Source: Cadophora sp. MPI-SDFR-AT-0126 (lineage: Eukaryota; Ascomycota; Leotiomycetes; Helotiales; Ploettnerulaceae). From it: a stretch of DNA of 64,000 nucleotides. The translations under genes and the position numbers were made by a program. The number at the start of each line of letters is the position of its first letter. The stretch's first letter is position 1. A model generated the notes under the pieces. The model made no database searches. It worked only from the letters and a program-made list of their open reading frames with translations, and had not been told where the DNA came from. The stretch covers positions 4,030,001 through 4,094,000 of the forward strand of contig JAGMVK010000001.1 in the NCBI GenBank assembly GCA_020747065.1, written 5' to 3'. Below, piece after piece: positions 12,388-24,019 of the stretch.

Positions 12388-12599
12388 TCCTCGATATTCC
12401 ATGCTCAACAGGTCTTCGCACAGTGACGAGGCTGGAATGTTAAGCGAGGCGTGGAAGATTTGAGTATTTAGCTCAAGTCGAGAGTTCTCCTTAGAAGCAT
12501 ATGGAAGTGAGGTCTATTGCCCAGAAAATGGAATTTCTATCTTCTTCCATTCAGAACCTACTAAAGCTTGAAAATATATACACGAAGTAATCCTCCCTC

Positions 12600-13520
12600 T
12601 CAAGCTTTAAGATCCGCACAATTCCCACTACTCGGCACAGCACTTGCCCCCAAATCCACAAACGCACCCGTAACATTACTAACCTTCAACCCATCAAGCC
12701 CAGCAAGCCAAGCAGCAGCCATCTTCCTATAACCCTCCGCGACGGGGTGAATCCCATCAATCAGCTCACCCGCATCAACCCGCCCACTCATATCCACCAC
12801 CTTGACATTCTTCCCCGCCGCCACCCTCGTAGCCACAACCGCAGGAATCGCAGCATTATACGTATTCACCAGGTCATTATACTGCTCATACCCTTCCCCA
12901 AGCTTAATAATCTGCGCTACCAGCACCGACGCCCCGGTTTTCGCAATCACCGTATCGAGCAAGGTCCCCAACCTCTGAGGCGCAGTATCCACATTCACCG
13001 AATGCAAAATGTCGTTCGACCCAGCATGCAACAGCACCAAATTCGGTGGTGGACTTTGACCCAAGATCCAGGATGCGGATGAGCCGATCTGCTCGATGGT
13101 TTGTCCGACGTAGCCGTCGACGGCGTTGTTCGTCCAGTCGCCGCTGGTGGTGGTCCCGATGTAGGTTGCGGGTACGCCCGAGGTGGAGAGTGAGCATTGG
13201 AGGAATTTGCGATATGAGTTGGAGGGGTTTTCATTGAATCCGTAGGTTATGCTGTCACCTAGGGCAAGGATACGGAGGGCTGTTGAGGTGGAGATTTTTG
13301 CTGAGGACGCGATCGCTGTAGGGAGAGAGTTGGATGATGTTGGGCTGGAGGCAAGAGATGTTGACGCAGAAACCGCAGGTGCTTCTTCATCCTCGCAAAT
13401 GGGCAAAGCAACTTTATTTCCTCAGCTTCATCTTTTTTAATCATTGAAGTTCAATTTACCAGCTGATCCCAATAGCAAGACACCCACCAAAAGGTCTCTG
13501 TATAAGCAAGAGTAACGCAT
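12600..13520 (-). CDS. Secreted SGNH/GDSL-family esterase
   Basis: Two minus-strand exons: 13520-13460 and 13384-12600; 281 aa. The main exon has no in-frame ATG at its 5' end. A short upstream exon supplies one and encodes a signal peptide (MRYSCLYRDLLVGVLLLGSA), joining in frame through a 75 bp intron. SGNH blocks are visible: block I GDSITYGF (nucleophile Ser), block III HAGSND, and block V DGIHP (Asp-x-x-His). A Ser/Thr-rich linker follows the signal peptide. The family hydrolyses acyl or acetyl esters, often on plant polysaccharides; substrate not inferable here. High confidence for the family, moderate for the first exon. Confidence 0.85.
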
Positions 13521-14650
13521 TTTGAGAAACAAATGTGAACCTCAAGCAATCAATGCGAGTAGACCGAAGACGAAAAAATAATATGGAATAGAACAGTAGG
13601 CCTTCTTATCGTCCCCAAAATATGGGCATCGCCATTTTATATACACAATAATATTACACTCCCGAACTCCGAAATATAAATTGAGTGTCCAAAGAGGGGT
13701 CAAATGGGTATGTTCAAAACATGAAACATCGAGTTTCTCCACGTCCAATGCCTCGCTTAACCCCGGTCAACAAGGATAAATCGGACGAGGATGTTTCAAG
13801 GTCATGAGGCCGCGCAGACGAGAGTTGTGGTGGATCGCAACGTGGTCTAAGAGCTAGTAAGGAATAGAGTGCTTCCATGCAACCGTGTTGGACAGGATGC
13901 GGAAGAGGAAAGATGGGAGGGCATAAGCTTTTCGATCTTCGCATGACTTCTAATTGGAAGGTCTCAATTTGAGCTTGCGATTAAGTATCGGGCCTGACAT
14001 TGAGTTCCACAGCTACTGGCCAGCTGACGATCGACGAGCAACTGTGAAGCTCTTCAGAATAGAAAGGGGCATGTTGACTTTTAAGCGACCACAAGAACCA
14101 ACTCCTCCTTCAGTCATCGCAGGATTCTCAAGGCCAGCACCCACCCAAATTTTCAAGTCCTCGTAGTCGATTGTCCAGAAAACGGTTGTACAGGACAAGT
14201 AAGTGCTTTGGTCTGAGACTGATCGACGTCAATGATGAACATTCTGCCGGACCCATGAATATTTAGTGGCAACAGCGATTCAAGATTCTACCATAGTTGG
14301 AACGACGTTCCAGTGAAATTCAGCTGGGATGATCTTTACGACTAGTTGCGTGTCGGGATCAATACAATAAAATACCAATTCCCACCAGTGCCACGGTACT
14401 TGAGTTGGAAGACCAACAACTCATCGCTTAGATGCACTCTCCTCGCCTTGAATGGCTCGCCTCTCCGCCCGGATGCGTGCCCCACACTGGACTTCACCCA
14501 CCGACTCAATTTCTCCGCAACCTCCACTCCGTTGTGACAGCACAACAATCACTCCCAATCTACAGCGATTCCGCCCACCCGGAAGAATCAAAAAGGTTCA
14601 TACTTTCTCCGCCAATTCAAAGAATAACAGCATCTTCGAATCGTCTACCG
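13521..14650. other. intergenic between divergent GDSL esterase and reductase
   Basis: No convincing gene in 1.1 kb. An open frame starting near 14432 runs in frame into the reductase start and would add about 73 residues; the canonical MSRVLLTGG start at 14651 is preferred. Confidence 0.45.
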
Positions 14651-15887
14651 ATGTCTCGCGTGCTATTGACAGGTTCCCTTTCCCTTTACCCGTATCGTGA
14701 TTGGTGGATTAACTAACATTTGATAGGTGGGAGCGGCTTCATCGCATCGCAAATCATCGGCATCTTGCTAGACCATGGTCATTCGGTTGTGACGACAGTG
14801 AGGTCTCAATCCAAAGTCTCCAAGCTTCAACAACTGTACCCGAACGTTCCAGCCTCGAAGCTTGACTTTGTGATTGTTGAGGATGTCGGCAAGGAAGGTG
14901 CTTTCGATCGTGCTGTGGTATCACAACCTCCGTTCGAGGTCGTGATACACACGGCTTCTCCGGTAGGTTGATTGAGCTCCAGTGACAAACTTTCCAGTCT
15001 GATGTGAATGGTAGTTTTACTTCACAGTGAAAGATATCAAAACTGAGCTGCTGGATCCTGCTCTTCATGGAACGACCAGTGAGTGCTTCCAACCTCTGCC
15101 CGAGAAATTGGTGCTGAGAACGTGATTAGGCATTCTGAAAGCAATCAAGACATATGCACCTACTGTGAAGAAAGTAGTCATCACTTCTTCGATCGCATCC
15201 ATTGTAGACAGCATCAAGCCAAACGACCCAAAGCAAGTCTACACCGAAGCAGACTGGAACCCAGTAAGCTATGAAACTGCTTTGAAGGATGTTCGAAATG
15301 GGTACAGAGGTGGGTTCAAATGTCTTAGATCAACATTACTCTCGAACTCAGTGATTTGAATAGGGAGCAAAGTCTTCGCCGAAAAAGCAGCGTGGAAATT
15401 TCTTGAGGACGAGCACCCCAACTTCACGCTGGCTACAATCTGCCCACCTCTCGTAGTCGGTCCAATCACTTCCTGCATCGATGATCCATCCAAGCTCAAT
15501 ACATCCAATCTTCGTATCCTTGAGTTCATCACGGGCAAATACAAAGGACCCGTCATTCCCGAAACAGGCAACTACCTATGGGCTGACGTTCGCGATGTTG
15601 CACTTGCTCATGTCCGAGCTTTCGAGGTAGATGAAGCTGCAGGGAAGCGTTTCTTTACTGTAGCAAGCCACTTCTGCAACAAAGAGATCGTTGAGATTCT
15701 TCGTAAGAACTTTCCGGAATTCGAGGAGAAGTTGCCGGATAAGGGCGCGACTGGTGGTGGATACCCGGAGGAGGGACCGTACGGATTCAGCAACGAGAAT
15801 AGTACGAAGATTTTGGGGATTGAGTTCATGGACTTTGAAAAGAGTGTAGTTGATCTTGTCAAGTCACTGAAGGCGATAGGGGTATAG
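14651..15887 (+). CDS. Extended SDR, GRE2/dihydroflavonol-reductase-like ketoreductase
   Basis: Five exons: 14651-14672, 14727-14962, 15015-15078, 15130-15309 and 15364-15887; 341 aa, the usual length. N-terminal Rossmann motif TGGSGFIAS is split by the first intron (its donor is the weak GTTCCC). HTASP and VVITSSIASI follow, then the catalytic Y-x3-K (YRGSK) assembled across the fourth intron. Fungal GRE2-like enzymes are NADPH-dependent reductases of methylglyoxal, ketones and aldehydes. Downstream lies an aminotransferase on the same strand. Substrate unknown. Confidence 0.86.
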
Positions 15888-16605
15888 ATGCGAGAGCACA
15901 ATTTGGGACAGCGGACTAGACAAGAGGCCCAAACAAGAGAACAGTGCGTTTTTTAGATTCAACTTTGTCACTCCACATCTTCCTCGTAGGCTACGAACTC
16001 TGTGAACTCTCTACTCACACGCACTTCTCCTTCTTCTACTCATCCTTACTATTGTCAAATTTCAGGAAATGAGTCTAGCCAATTCGACCCTTACACAAAT
16101 GTAGCAAGAGGGACGATATGTTGGGAAAGCTAGATGCCCCTGACTGTAAACACAGCTCGTTCTCGATCGGTGTAGCATGGATCTCCCATTTCATGCCTTC
16201 AGATGAACTTTTGGACATCATCGGCTTCAGCAAGTCGTCCAATCATATCATTCTCCATTTTAGGACTAGGTTCTGTCCCCGACATTCGCCTGCTGTGCCT
16301 CATCCCACTCTTACTTCACGTACCTTTACGTTCCTGGAAAGCGTTCATTTGAGCACATTTTTCGCCATGCTAGATGCATCTTGCTGATACATACCGGTCA
16401 ATCAAAGCGTTGTCCATTCTGGGGTGCAAGATGCCACATAAAGGTTCCATAAAATAGATCTTTCTTTCTTTTGATCTAAGTTGTCAGATTTCAGAGGTTC
16501 GCTGTGCTTTGAGCCAGGTTTGAGCGACGGCCTTCAAGTCGACTCGCTGCTCTTGAGCAGGGAAGAAACCATCTATCCATAGAGATTGCCCTACATTATT
16601 TCAAG
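15888..16605. other. intergenic upstream of aminotransferase
   Basis: No supportable gene; an 89-codon open frame at 16118-16387 shows no family resemblance. Confidence 0.45.
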
Positions 16606-18235
16606 ATGTTGTCGCAAAGAGGAATAAAAAGTGCCGCAAGTCAGGACATTCCTTGGCGATTTGCTCCCGGCGGCAATAATCGCTACGACAAGATCACGAA
16701 CCCATCTGGGGTCATCTCTTTTGGCACAGCGGAAAATGTGAGACGCCAAAAAGCCACGAAAGAGAGCTCAGACTAATGGACTAGGGACTCGTACAAGATG
16801 AGCTGGGAGACTTTGTAGCCCACAGTGTATGATTTTATTCTAAGTATGTGAGATCCCGCTGACTAAAATTGCAGGTTCAAATACCTTCACTTGCTTTCAC
16901 CTACCGATTCAGCACCAATGGTGGACCACGATTCCCAATTGCTATGGCCGCCCATATGAATGAGTACTTCAACCCCCACGCTCCAATCGAGTCTTCGCAT
17001 ATTCTCACTGGTAGTGGCCTCACCTCGATCCATGAAATGGTTGGCTTGAGTCTTGCAGATCCTGGAGAGGGCATACTCGTGAGCCGGCCGATATATGGTC
17101 GATTCGAGCTGGATTTTGGAAACACTGCCGGTCTGGAAATCGTGTATACTGATAACGACGGGATTGATCCTTTTGCTCCCGAGATCGTACAGCAGTACCA
17201 GAAGGCATTCAATCGGTCGACAGCAAATGGTGTGAAAGTGAAAGCCATTTTGATTGTCAATCCACACAATCCACTTGGTACGACACAGTCTCGCTTCTGG
17301 ATACTTGTGCTGACTTTTTGAACTATAGGTCGCTGCTATCCTGCCCCAACTTTGGCAGCCCTGATGAATTTCTGTCAGCAAAATGATATTCACATGATCA
17401 GCGATGAAGTGTATGCTCTCACCGTGTACGACACAGGCAATCCAGAGCCACCCACATTCACCTCCGCCCTATCCATCAACCCTGCAGGTTTAATTGATGT
17501 GGAGAGATTGCACATTTTCTACGGCATGAGCAAGGTAGCCAACGCTCTACAAATTTACTAAGAGAATATCATCTAACAACCACCATTCAGGACTTCGCTG
17601 CGGCTGGACTACGTCTTGGCTCTTTGATCTCTCGCAATGCACTGCTGAGAAAAGCAGTGGCAGCAAACATGCGATTTCACAGTCCTTCAGGAATGTCCAT
17701 CGCGATTGGGACGGCAATCTTGGAAGACCCCGCTTTTGTGAAGAGATTCATTGCTCTTTCCAGGAAAAGGCTTACTGAATGCCGCGCGTTCACGACTGGA
17801 ATACTAGACAAAGCAGGCATCAAGTATGCTGGCCAAGGGTAAACGGGCCAAAGTTTAGAGCTAAAGCGGAAACCCGCGCTGACAATAAGTGCAGAAATGC
17901 GGGCTTATTCCTCTTCGTCGATCTCAGCCCTTGGCTTCCTAAAAAATCTCACCACGAGCAGCCAGACTCCGAAAGAGAGTTCGCTCTTGCTCAGAAACTG
18001 CTAGACGCTGGTGTTGGTGTTCATCCCTGTGAAGAGCATGGCGAAAATCCGGGGCATTTTCGCTTGGTTTTCAGCCAGGATCGGGATACACTGGCTGAGG
18101 GACTGAGCAGGTTTGGTCTCGCACGTATGTAGAATTTAAAACCTATGCTGACTCGACTTCCATAGGTTGGTGGAGACCCTAGGTCCTGCTCACGAGGCGA
18201 AGGTGAAGGAGAATCTTATCAACGAAGGTACTTGA
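16606..18235 (+). CDS. PLP-dependent aminotransferase class I/II, ACC-synthase-like
   Basis: Seven exons: 16606-16737, 16785-16826, 16875-17277, 17329-17534, 17591-17838, 17895-18110 and 18166-18235; 438 aa. Fold type I PLP enzyme: the NPHNPLGRCYP block that contacts cofactor, SDEVYAL, and the Schiff-base lysine in FYGMSKDFAAAGLRLG, both assembled across introns. The layout resembles 1-aminocyclopropane-1-carboxylate synthases and fungal relatives that sit in secondary-metabolite clusters; true ACC synthase activity cannot be claimed from sequence. Neighbours are oxidoreductases, a bZIP factor and an MFS transporter. Confidence 0.88.
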
Positions 18236-18307
18236 GGAGCAAATAGATTCGATGGAACCCATAGATCTATGCTGGTTTGTGGATATCTATCTTAAGCCCA
18301 GAAGGAT

Positions 18308-19515
18308 TTACTTCTTACCCTCCCCCATAATGACAACACGCAAAGCACGTTGGGAATCCACCTCGGCGTCCTGCCTGACACTATCCCACATACCCTCAAT
18401 TCTCTCCGCAACCCATTGTTCCAACGGCCCTTTCTCAATTTCACGCATCGCCTCCTCAAACTGTCGTGCTGAACTCGCTCCAATGATCATTTCATCTCCC
18501 AGCTCCCCCCTCAGAGCAGAATGATACCTCACCCAACGGTATGCAAGTCCCACCTTCCCAGCTCCTGACTCTTCGGCCAGTGCGCACCAGTCGGCTAACA
18601 TGGCGATGAAGGAAGGTTTGCCGAACATAAACATATGGACCTCGCCATTAATAGTTCCTGCATCCCATCGTCCAGACAGTCCTTTCGTCTCGCTTTCGAA
18701 GTCCGAAGGAGACTTGGCTAGAAAGCCCATCGCGAGCGGCGAATATGCCTGGATGCGTATACCCAGTTCGCGGAGGGTGGGGAACAGCAGAGTCTCGTTG
18801 TGTCGTGATACTGGAGAATATGCTGATTGGAAGACGGTCGGGAGCACGAGGTTGTTTGTTGTGGCGTGATTGTAGTACTCGAGCACTTGGTCCTTTGTCA
18901 TGTTCGATAGTCCAAACTGCTGAGGTTCAGTAACACGGATACAGAGTGAGAACGTGGGTCAATACCTCAACAAAACGTCCCTCTTCGTACAGGGTCTGAA
19001 TCGCAGAATATGTTTCGGCCACTGGGACTGTCTCATCTGGGCCGTGGAGCAGGTAAACGCTAACCTGAATTTCTTGTCAGTGATTAAGTCAGTTAAGATG
19101 TGGCGACAAACCTCACTTTCTCGACCTTCAAATCTGCTAGACTAGCTCTTGCTGCTTTGAGCACATTTCCACGACTGCCTGCACCATTTCCGGGTGCAGT
19201 AGGGGCTTTGGTTGTGATCTTAAAATCTGGACTGAGTCCCTTCTTCCCTATCGCTGTTTCGGAAGCGCCCATACCCTATCGCAAGAAGCTCGTCAGCATT
19301 CGATAAGTTAGGCGTGGTCAAGAACAAAAAAGGTGACGCTTAAATGCAAGAATACGAACGTATGCTCTGGCAGTGTCCAGATGGGTGACATTATGTAGCT
19401 TCATAGCATCGAGGACTCCATTTTGGAACGCCTCGCTCTCGGGCGTGGTTTCCCAGTTATGTGTTCCTACTGCCAATGCCACTGGACAGATGGAGACCGA
19501 ATTGAGAGCAGCCAT
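18308..19515 (-). CDS. Aldo/keto reductase (AKR7-like)
   Basis: Four minus-strand exons: 19515-19360, 19275-19117, 19064-18966 and 18916-18308; 340 aa. The AKR catalytic tetrad can be placed: Asp and Tyr in DTARAYG, Lys in ITTKAP, His in LLHGPD. Then FGLSNMTKDQV and a C-terminal cofactor segment (IIGASSARQFEEAM). The order fits aflatoxin-aldehyde-reductase-like AKR7 enzymes, which are NADPH-dependent detoxifying carbonyl reductases. Its 3' end converges on the aminotransferase with only 72 bp between stops. It is divergent from the bZIP gene, sharing a 475 bp promoter that contains a perfect 14 bp palindrome. Confidence 0.88.
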
Positions 19516-19990
19516 AGTTGCAAGTAACTCTGAGATGAAGAGATCTGAAGATGTAAGAAAATGAAGTACTTGAAGATGGCAGATTCATTTGAGCTATTTA
19601 TGCCTTTCTGAAGCCAACATGAAATCACATACAGATGTTCTTTTCGTCCGACGCGTCGGAAGAATGAACGGAAAGATAGTCCAATATCCATTTTTGATGG
19701 ACCAATAGGTATAATATTTTTGCTTGTAAAATGGTATCTCCGGGGCAAGCCAATCATGTTGATTATCGGCTCGATGCGGGTGATATTAGCGAGATCTGAC
19801 CCACTTTTCTCGGGCTTCTGCATTTGTCAGCACCACTCTATTTGTCTTGAATTTGTCTTGGACTGGACATCACCCTTCCACAGATGCCGGAGTCGAGGAA
19901 TAATCCAGCGAAACATCAACACACCGATCCAAATTATCTCGAAGTCCGTGGAGACTTTCTCAATATACTCATCTATGACAAATAGTAGAA
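19516..19990. promoter_or_regulatory. bidirectional promoter, AKR / bZIP
   Basis: Region between divergent starts at 19515 (minus) and 19991 (plus). It contains TCCGACGCGTCGGA at 19647-19660, a perfect palindrome with CCG-N6-CGG everted half-sites of the kind bound by zinc-cluster dimers. Confidence 0.5.
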
Positions 19991-21212
19991 ATGTCCACAA
20001 AGCAAACACGATCCCGTGCTGATGACGACGCCTCAGAAAAGGAGACCTCGAAGAAGACGTCCCGGCGCGGGAGGAGAACAATACAGGACTCTGTGGGCGG
20101 TCCAACAGACGAGGAATCGGTATTTCTGGGGGACCCATTAATTCACATCCTACTAATGAATTCAATAGTTGAGGAAACAGCGCGCGAGACTGGCACAGAG
20201 GACGTACAGAAACCGCAAAGAGACAGAAGTCAACAATCTGAAAGCACAAGTGGAGACTTTACAGTCTGCGCTAAAGAAGACAGTCAAGAGCTTCACCAAA
20301 TTCCAAGAAAAAGCCATCAAATCAGATAGCCTTGCACCTGCCATCGCCTTGGAATTGAGCAGAACTGCCATAGAGATCGCTAGCCTTTCTCACGCTACAC
20401 ATTCTGTTGGCAATGGCGGACAGTCGGACGAAGGATCAAGTCCAGAAAGCAGAACTTCCACTAGCCTCACTTGCAAAAGGTCTGCGGGTACGTCTGAGAA
20501 CACGGACCCAATCATCGTAAACGAAGGATGTTCTGCTGGCTCGTTACAGGCTGCAACCAAACCAAAGTACCGGACCGCAGCCCCCGCTCTAAGCACACCC
20601 ATCATATCCCAACCATCATCACCGATATTTCCCTGGACAGCCACCCAACGAACCCTGACCTTCACGCAGCGCTTCCGCCTCGCCTGTGTCGAGCGCGGGG
20701 TTCAACTCCTCTCAGAACCCAACCTCACTCTAGCAACTCTACACCCCGTCTTCTCCCTCCACCTCAGTACGATGACTATTGAAGACATGCGGTATCTAGC
20801 TGAACGATCTCTGTTCCAGAAAGTATCCACCGATCCGTATGGGCCCCAATCTACCACCGCTCTTGCCCACCCAAGTATTTTTCGCACCGTCGAAGGCGAT
20901 CGTGGTATCTTCATTGGGAGACCATGGAAGAGAGAAGCGGAAAGTTTGGCGTTTGGGTATACGAGGACTGTTGTCGATACTTGGTTGCCGGGGTTCGAGG
21001 GGGAGTGGTTGGAGCCGTTGGATGTGAAAGAGTATCTTGAGGGTAAGAGAGTTAGTGTTGGGGATGGTGAGATGATCAATAAATGGATGAATGCGGTGCT
21101 TGATCTGTATCGATTAATTGAATATTTAGCGTTACGAGCTATCTGCATTGGCCTAGGGCCCGGGGTAAGAAAAGCCGACGTAGATAGAGCGCTAGATGTA
21201 TGTTTGGTGTAG
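19991..21212 (+). CDS. bZIP transcription factor
   Basis: Two exons: 19991-20119 and 20169-21212; 390 aa. The basic region is LRKQRARLAQRTYRNRKETE, where R-x2-x-AQR-x-YR-x-R is the Pezizomycotina AP-1-like variant of the bZIP signature. A leucine-zipper-like heptad stretch (VNNLKAQVETLQSALKKTV) follows directly. The first exon is a short basic, Ser-rich leader. The C-terminal about 200 residues match the DUF3425-like domain often attached to fungal bZIPs (ends VRKADVDRALDVCLV). It may control the adjacent AKR, aminotransferase or MFS genes; that is inference from proximity. Confidence 0.88.
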
Positions 21213-21345
21213 CCTCGAAGAATCGCGTACTCGAATTAGGAGCTAGCAGCAGACCTTTCTTTTCGAAGACTTCCTATTTAGTTTGCTATAGTTTTATTGA
21301 AAAGCTAGACGGAAGCAATTCTACGCTCCCGCTTCAAACTTTCTT

Positions 21346-23117
21346 TTAGAACTGATACCTGAATTCCGGAGATCGATCCGTAACCTCATCTTCTCTCGCC
21401 CATCCCTCAGCAAGCAACCTATCCTTTTCCATCTCCCTCCTCCTATACATCGCCCGCACAACCCACCACCCACAAAACGCAAAACCCAAACACCCCAAAC
21501 TCCACGCATGACCCAATGTATACTTCGGCGCCGCCTTACTCTGATAGATCTGCCCCGAAACCACGCCCCCAATATTCGTCAGCGTAAGCAGGATACCTAG
21601 ACTAGCGGCCCGTTTCCCATCCGGCGCGCAGTTCCCGGATAGCCAGGCGATGTTGGTGCCAGTGCAGAGGAAACACGCTGTCGCGATGAGATAGGTTGCG
21701 AAATAGCTGACTGCTGGAGGGACGTCGGCGAGTAGGATTGCGTAGCCTGCTATGCCAGTAGGAGCGCAGAGGACCAGGGGGAGGAAACGTGTTTTGTGTT
21801 TGTCTGATAGGTATGCGCCGATGGCATAGACAATGGCACCCCAGATATTGACTAGTAATTGTTAGTGGTACTGATACCAAGTTTCCAGCAGATGAAATAC
21901 CTGGAATGACCAAATATTGAGCTTGCACGGTCGAATAATGAAACCCGTTTTTGATGATGAGTGGCAAGAAAGTACCGAATCCTATCAGTTGTTAGTGGGG
22001 CTGGGAGTACCAAAATAACTTCACAGGAGTAACCAACCATACAGAATCGTCACCACACAGATTTGAATCACTCCATGCAGCCAGCTCTTAACATCCTTCG
22101 CCGCTTCTTTGATATCCTTCATCCCGTAATGACCAGAGCCTCCGCTGTAAGCCTCTGAAAGTTCGGCTCTATGTCTCATGATTACTCTGTCGTCTTCATT
22201 GAGGAAGTACGCAGTTTCGAAGTTCTTCGGCACAACGTAGATACAGATAGCTGCCCAGACCACGGTGATGATTCCTTCGATGATGTACAGCCTGCTGTAT
22301 GTTAGAAAAGAAATGAGAACAGAAGCAAGAGATGTCAACTCACCATCGCCACCCCGCCAGGCCTGAGACGCCATCCATGTACAAGATTGCCCACGCAATC
22401 AGACCACCGAACGCACCCGAGAGCGCGGATGCAACTAAATACAGTCAACGTCAACTCACCTTTTCGAAATTTCGTGGTCTCACTGAACAAGAAGGCAATT
22501 CTCGTGGCGAGTTCATCCCGCTTGTACCACTGGCAAAGAAACAAAGTCATGGAAGGGAAGAGACAGCCTTCAAAGAAGCCAAGGAGGATTCTCGTCACAA
22601 TCAGCGATGGGAAAGCCTTGACGAAACCAGTACAGAGACAGACGATGCCCCAGCAAAAGGTAATTGTGGGAATTACTCGATTGAATTGGAGGCGTTTAAC
22701 GAGGACTGATGTTGGAAACTGGACGTGACATGTCAGATCTTTCCTCCACTGTCGTCGGAGGGGACTTACTTCGGCAAGAATGTAGAAGATGTAGAAGACC
22801 GAGACAGCAGTCTTGATTTTGAAGTCAGCAATTGTGAACAAGATATCAAGTTAAGCATCTTTAGGTAAAGTACATACATTCAGTTCTGAGCCTTTCAAGT
22901 TGATATCCTCTGTCATCCCCTGGGTTGCAGCGAACCCAATATTTCCTCGATCCAAATAGCTGATGAGCATAAGAAGCATCATGACGGGCGCAATAAAGCA
23001 GTCCAGCTTCCGTAGAAGCTTTGCTTCTCTCTTCTTGTAATCGATAGCTTCGGGGCTTTCATCTTGGAAGTCCTCCTGGAAACTCTCCTGGATTTTCTCG
23101 TCGCTTATTGAAGCCAT
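21346..23117 (-). CDS. MFS transporter, anion:cation symporter (Dal5-like) family
   Basis: Seven minus-strand exons: 23117-22878, 22811-22770, 22718-22484, 22434-22344, 22291-22038, 21981-21901 and 21851-21346; 482 aa. Fungal ACS/Dal5 family features: a charged N-terminus then LLRKLDCFIAPVMMLLMLISYLDRGNIG, FPTSVLVKR, GFFEGCLFPSMTLFL and ASALSGAFGGL; C-terminal half with NIAWLSGN. Twelve TM segments are expected. Family substrates are carboxylates such as allantoate, nicotinate and pantothenate. For intron 3 a 49 bp GTGAGA...TTTAG version is preferred over a 25 bp alternative. The promoter has TACCCCGC (23471) and TTGGGGTA (23513) as in the 33-44 kb cluster, and an E-box CACGTG at 23202. Confidence 0.88.
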
Positions 23118-24019
23118 GATGAATAAGGTATACCCAAAGATTGATGAGGCGACAAGCTTGTCGTGATATCTGGTAGACCAAACTCAAAATAAGCTCACCA
23201 CCACGTGCGGCATGGCGCATTTATTGAAGCTCGCCGTGAGCTTTGACAGAGCAGTTGAAGCGGGGAGGAATTTCGTGCGGGGAGATTGGGAAAACATCCT
23301 TCTCTAGACCCCAGTCGAAGGTCCATCAAAAGTAGATAACTCAGTGCAGATCCAATCCCACTTTCGAAACCTCTGGTAATGTTGAATTGAGGTTTCATCT
23401 TGGCTGACCGGGAATAAAATGACAGCTGCTGGCAAATCCGGGGAGGAGGTTGGGACGCCTCGTACGAATTTACCCCGCATAAGCCTTGGAGTGCCACCGG
23501 TCGTGCGTATATTTGGGGTAAAGCACACCAGATTGACTGCTTGGGGCCTCTTTCTGACTCGTCAAAATAGGAGCGAGATGAAAACAAAGTCGAGGTCGGA
23601 GTCATGTAAGGTACATCAAGGAACAACCATGCTTTGTCATCATCACTTGATCGAGAATTCAATTATGGTGCCATAAGACAAGACCCAGGTAAAAAAGTAA
23701 TTGAAGTCATTAAATTGATGATTGTTGGCGAAATTTTTTCATTGGAAGCTGTCCATACTAAACATTGGAAAGGGTATCATAGGTAAGAGGCAAAGAGAAA
23801 AAGGAGACTTCGATGGGGAAGTTACAGCCAGCAACGCAATATCTCCACACTGCCCGAATCATCAAGAGCAGCCGGTCGAACACCGGTTGCATAACAGCAA
23901 TAAAGCTTGTGCCGTTGCAAAACAAGAAAGGATGAATGAAAAAGGCTCTGAATTATCTTTTCCCGGCCCGGCCTGCTCTATCTCGACAAATGCATGAGCA
24001 GCATTGACACGATTTCCGC
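23118..24019. other. intergenic, MFS promoter and M50-like gene 3' region
   Basis: No supportable gene in 0.9 kb. It carries the E-box CACGTG at 23202-23207, TACCCCGC at 23471-23478 and TTGGGGTA at 23513-23520. Confidence 0.5.
23471..23478 (+). promoter_or_regulatory. TACCCCGC motif upstream of MFS transporter
   Basis: TACCCCGC preceded by an AATT-type stretch (AATTTACCCCGCAT), about 354 bp upstream of the MFS start. An inverted TTGGGGTA (reverse complement TACCCCAA) follows at 23513-23520. Same octamer as in the lactonase/dehydrogenase cluster promoters. Confidence 0.55.

Noticed and set aside
14432..14716. N-terminal extension of the GRE2-like reductase
   Set aside because: In frame, but the family begins at the MSRVLLTGG-type start and the extra 73 residues look non-homologous.
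22435..22459. 25 bp intron in the Dal5-like MFS gene
   Set aside because: Too short for splicing; a 49 bp intron using an upstream GTGAGA donor restores the family's ASALSGAFGG block.
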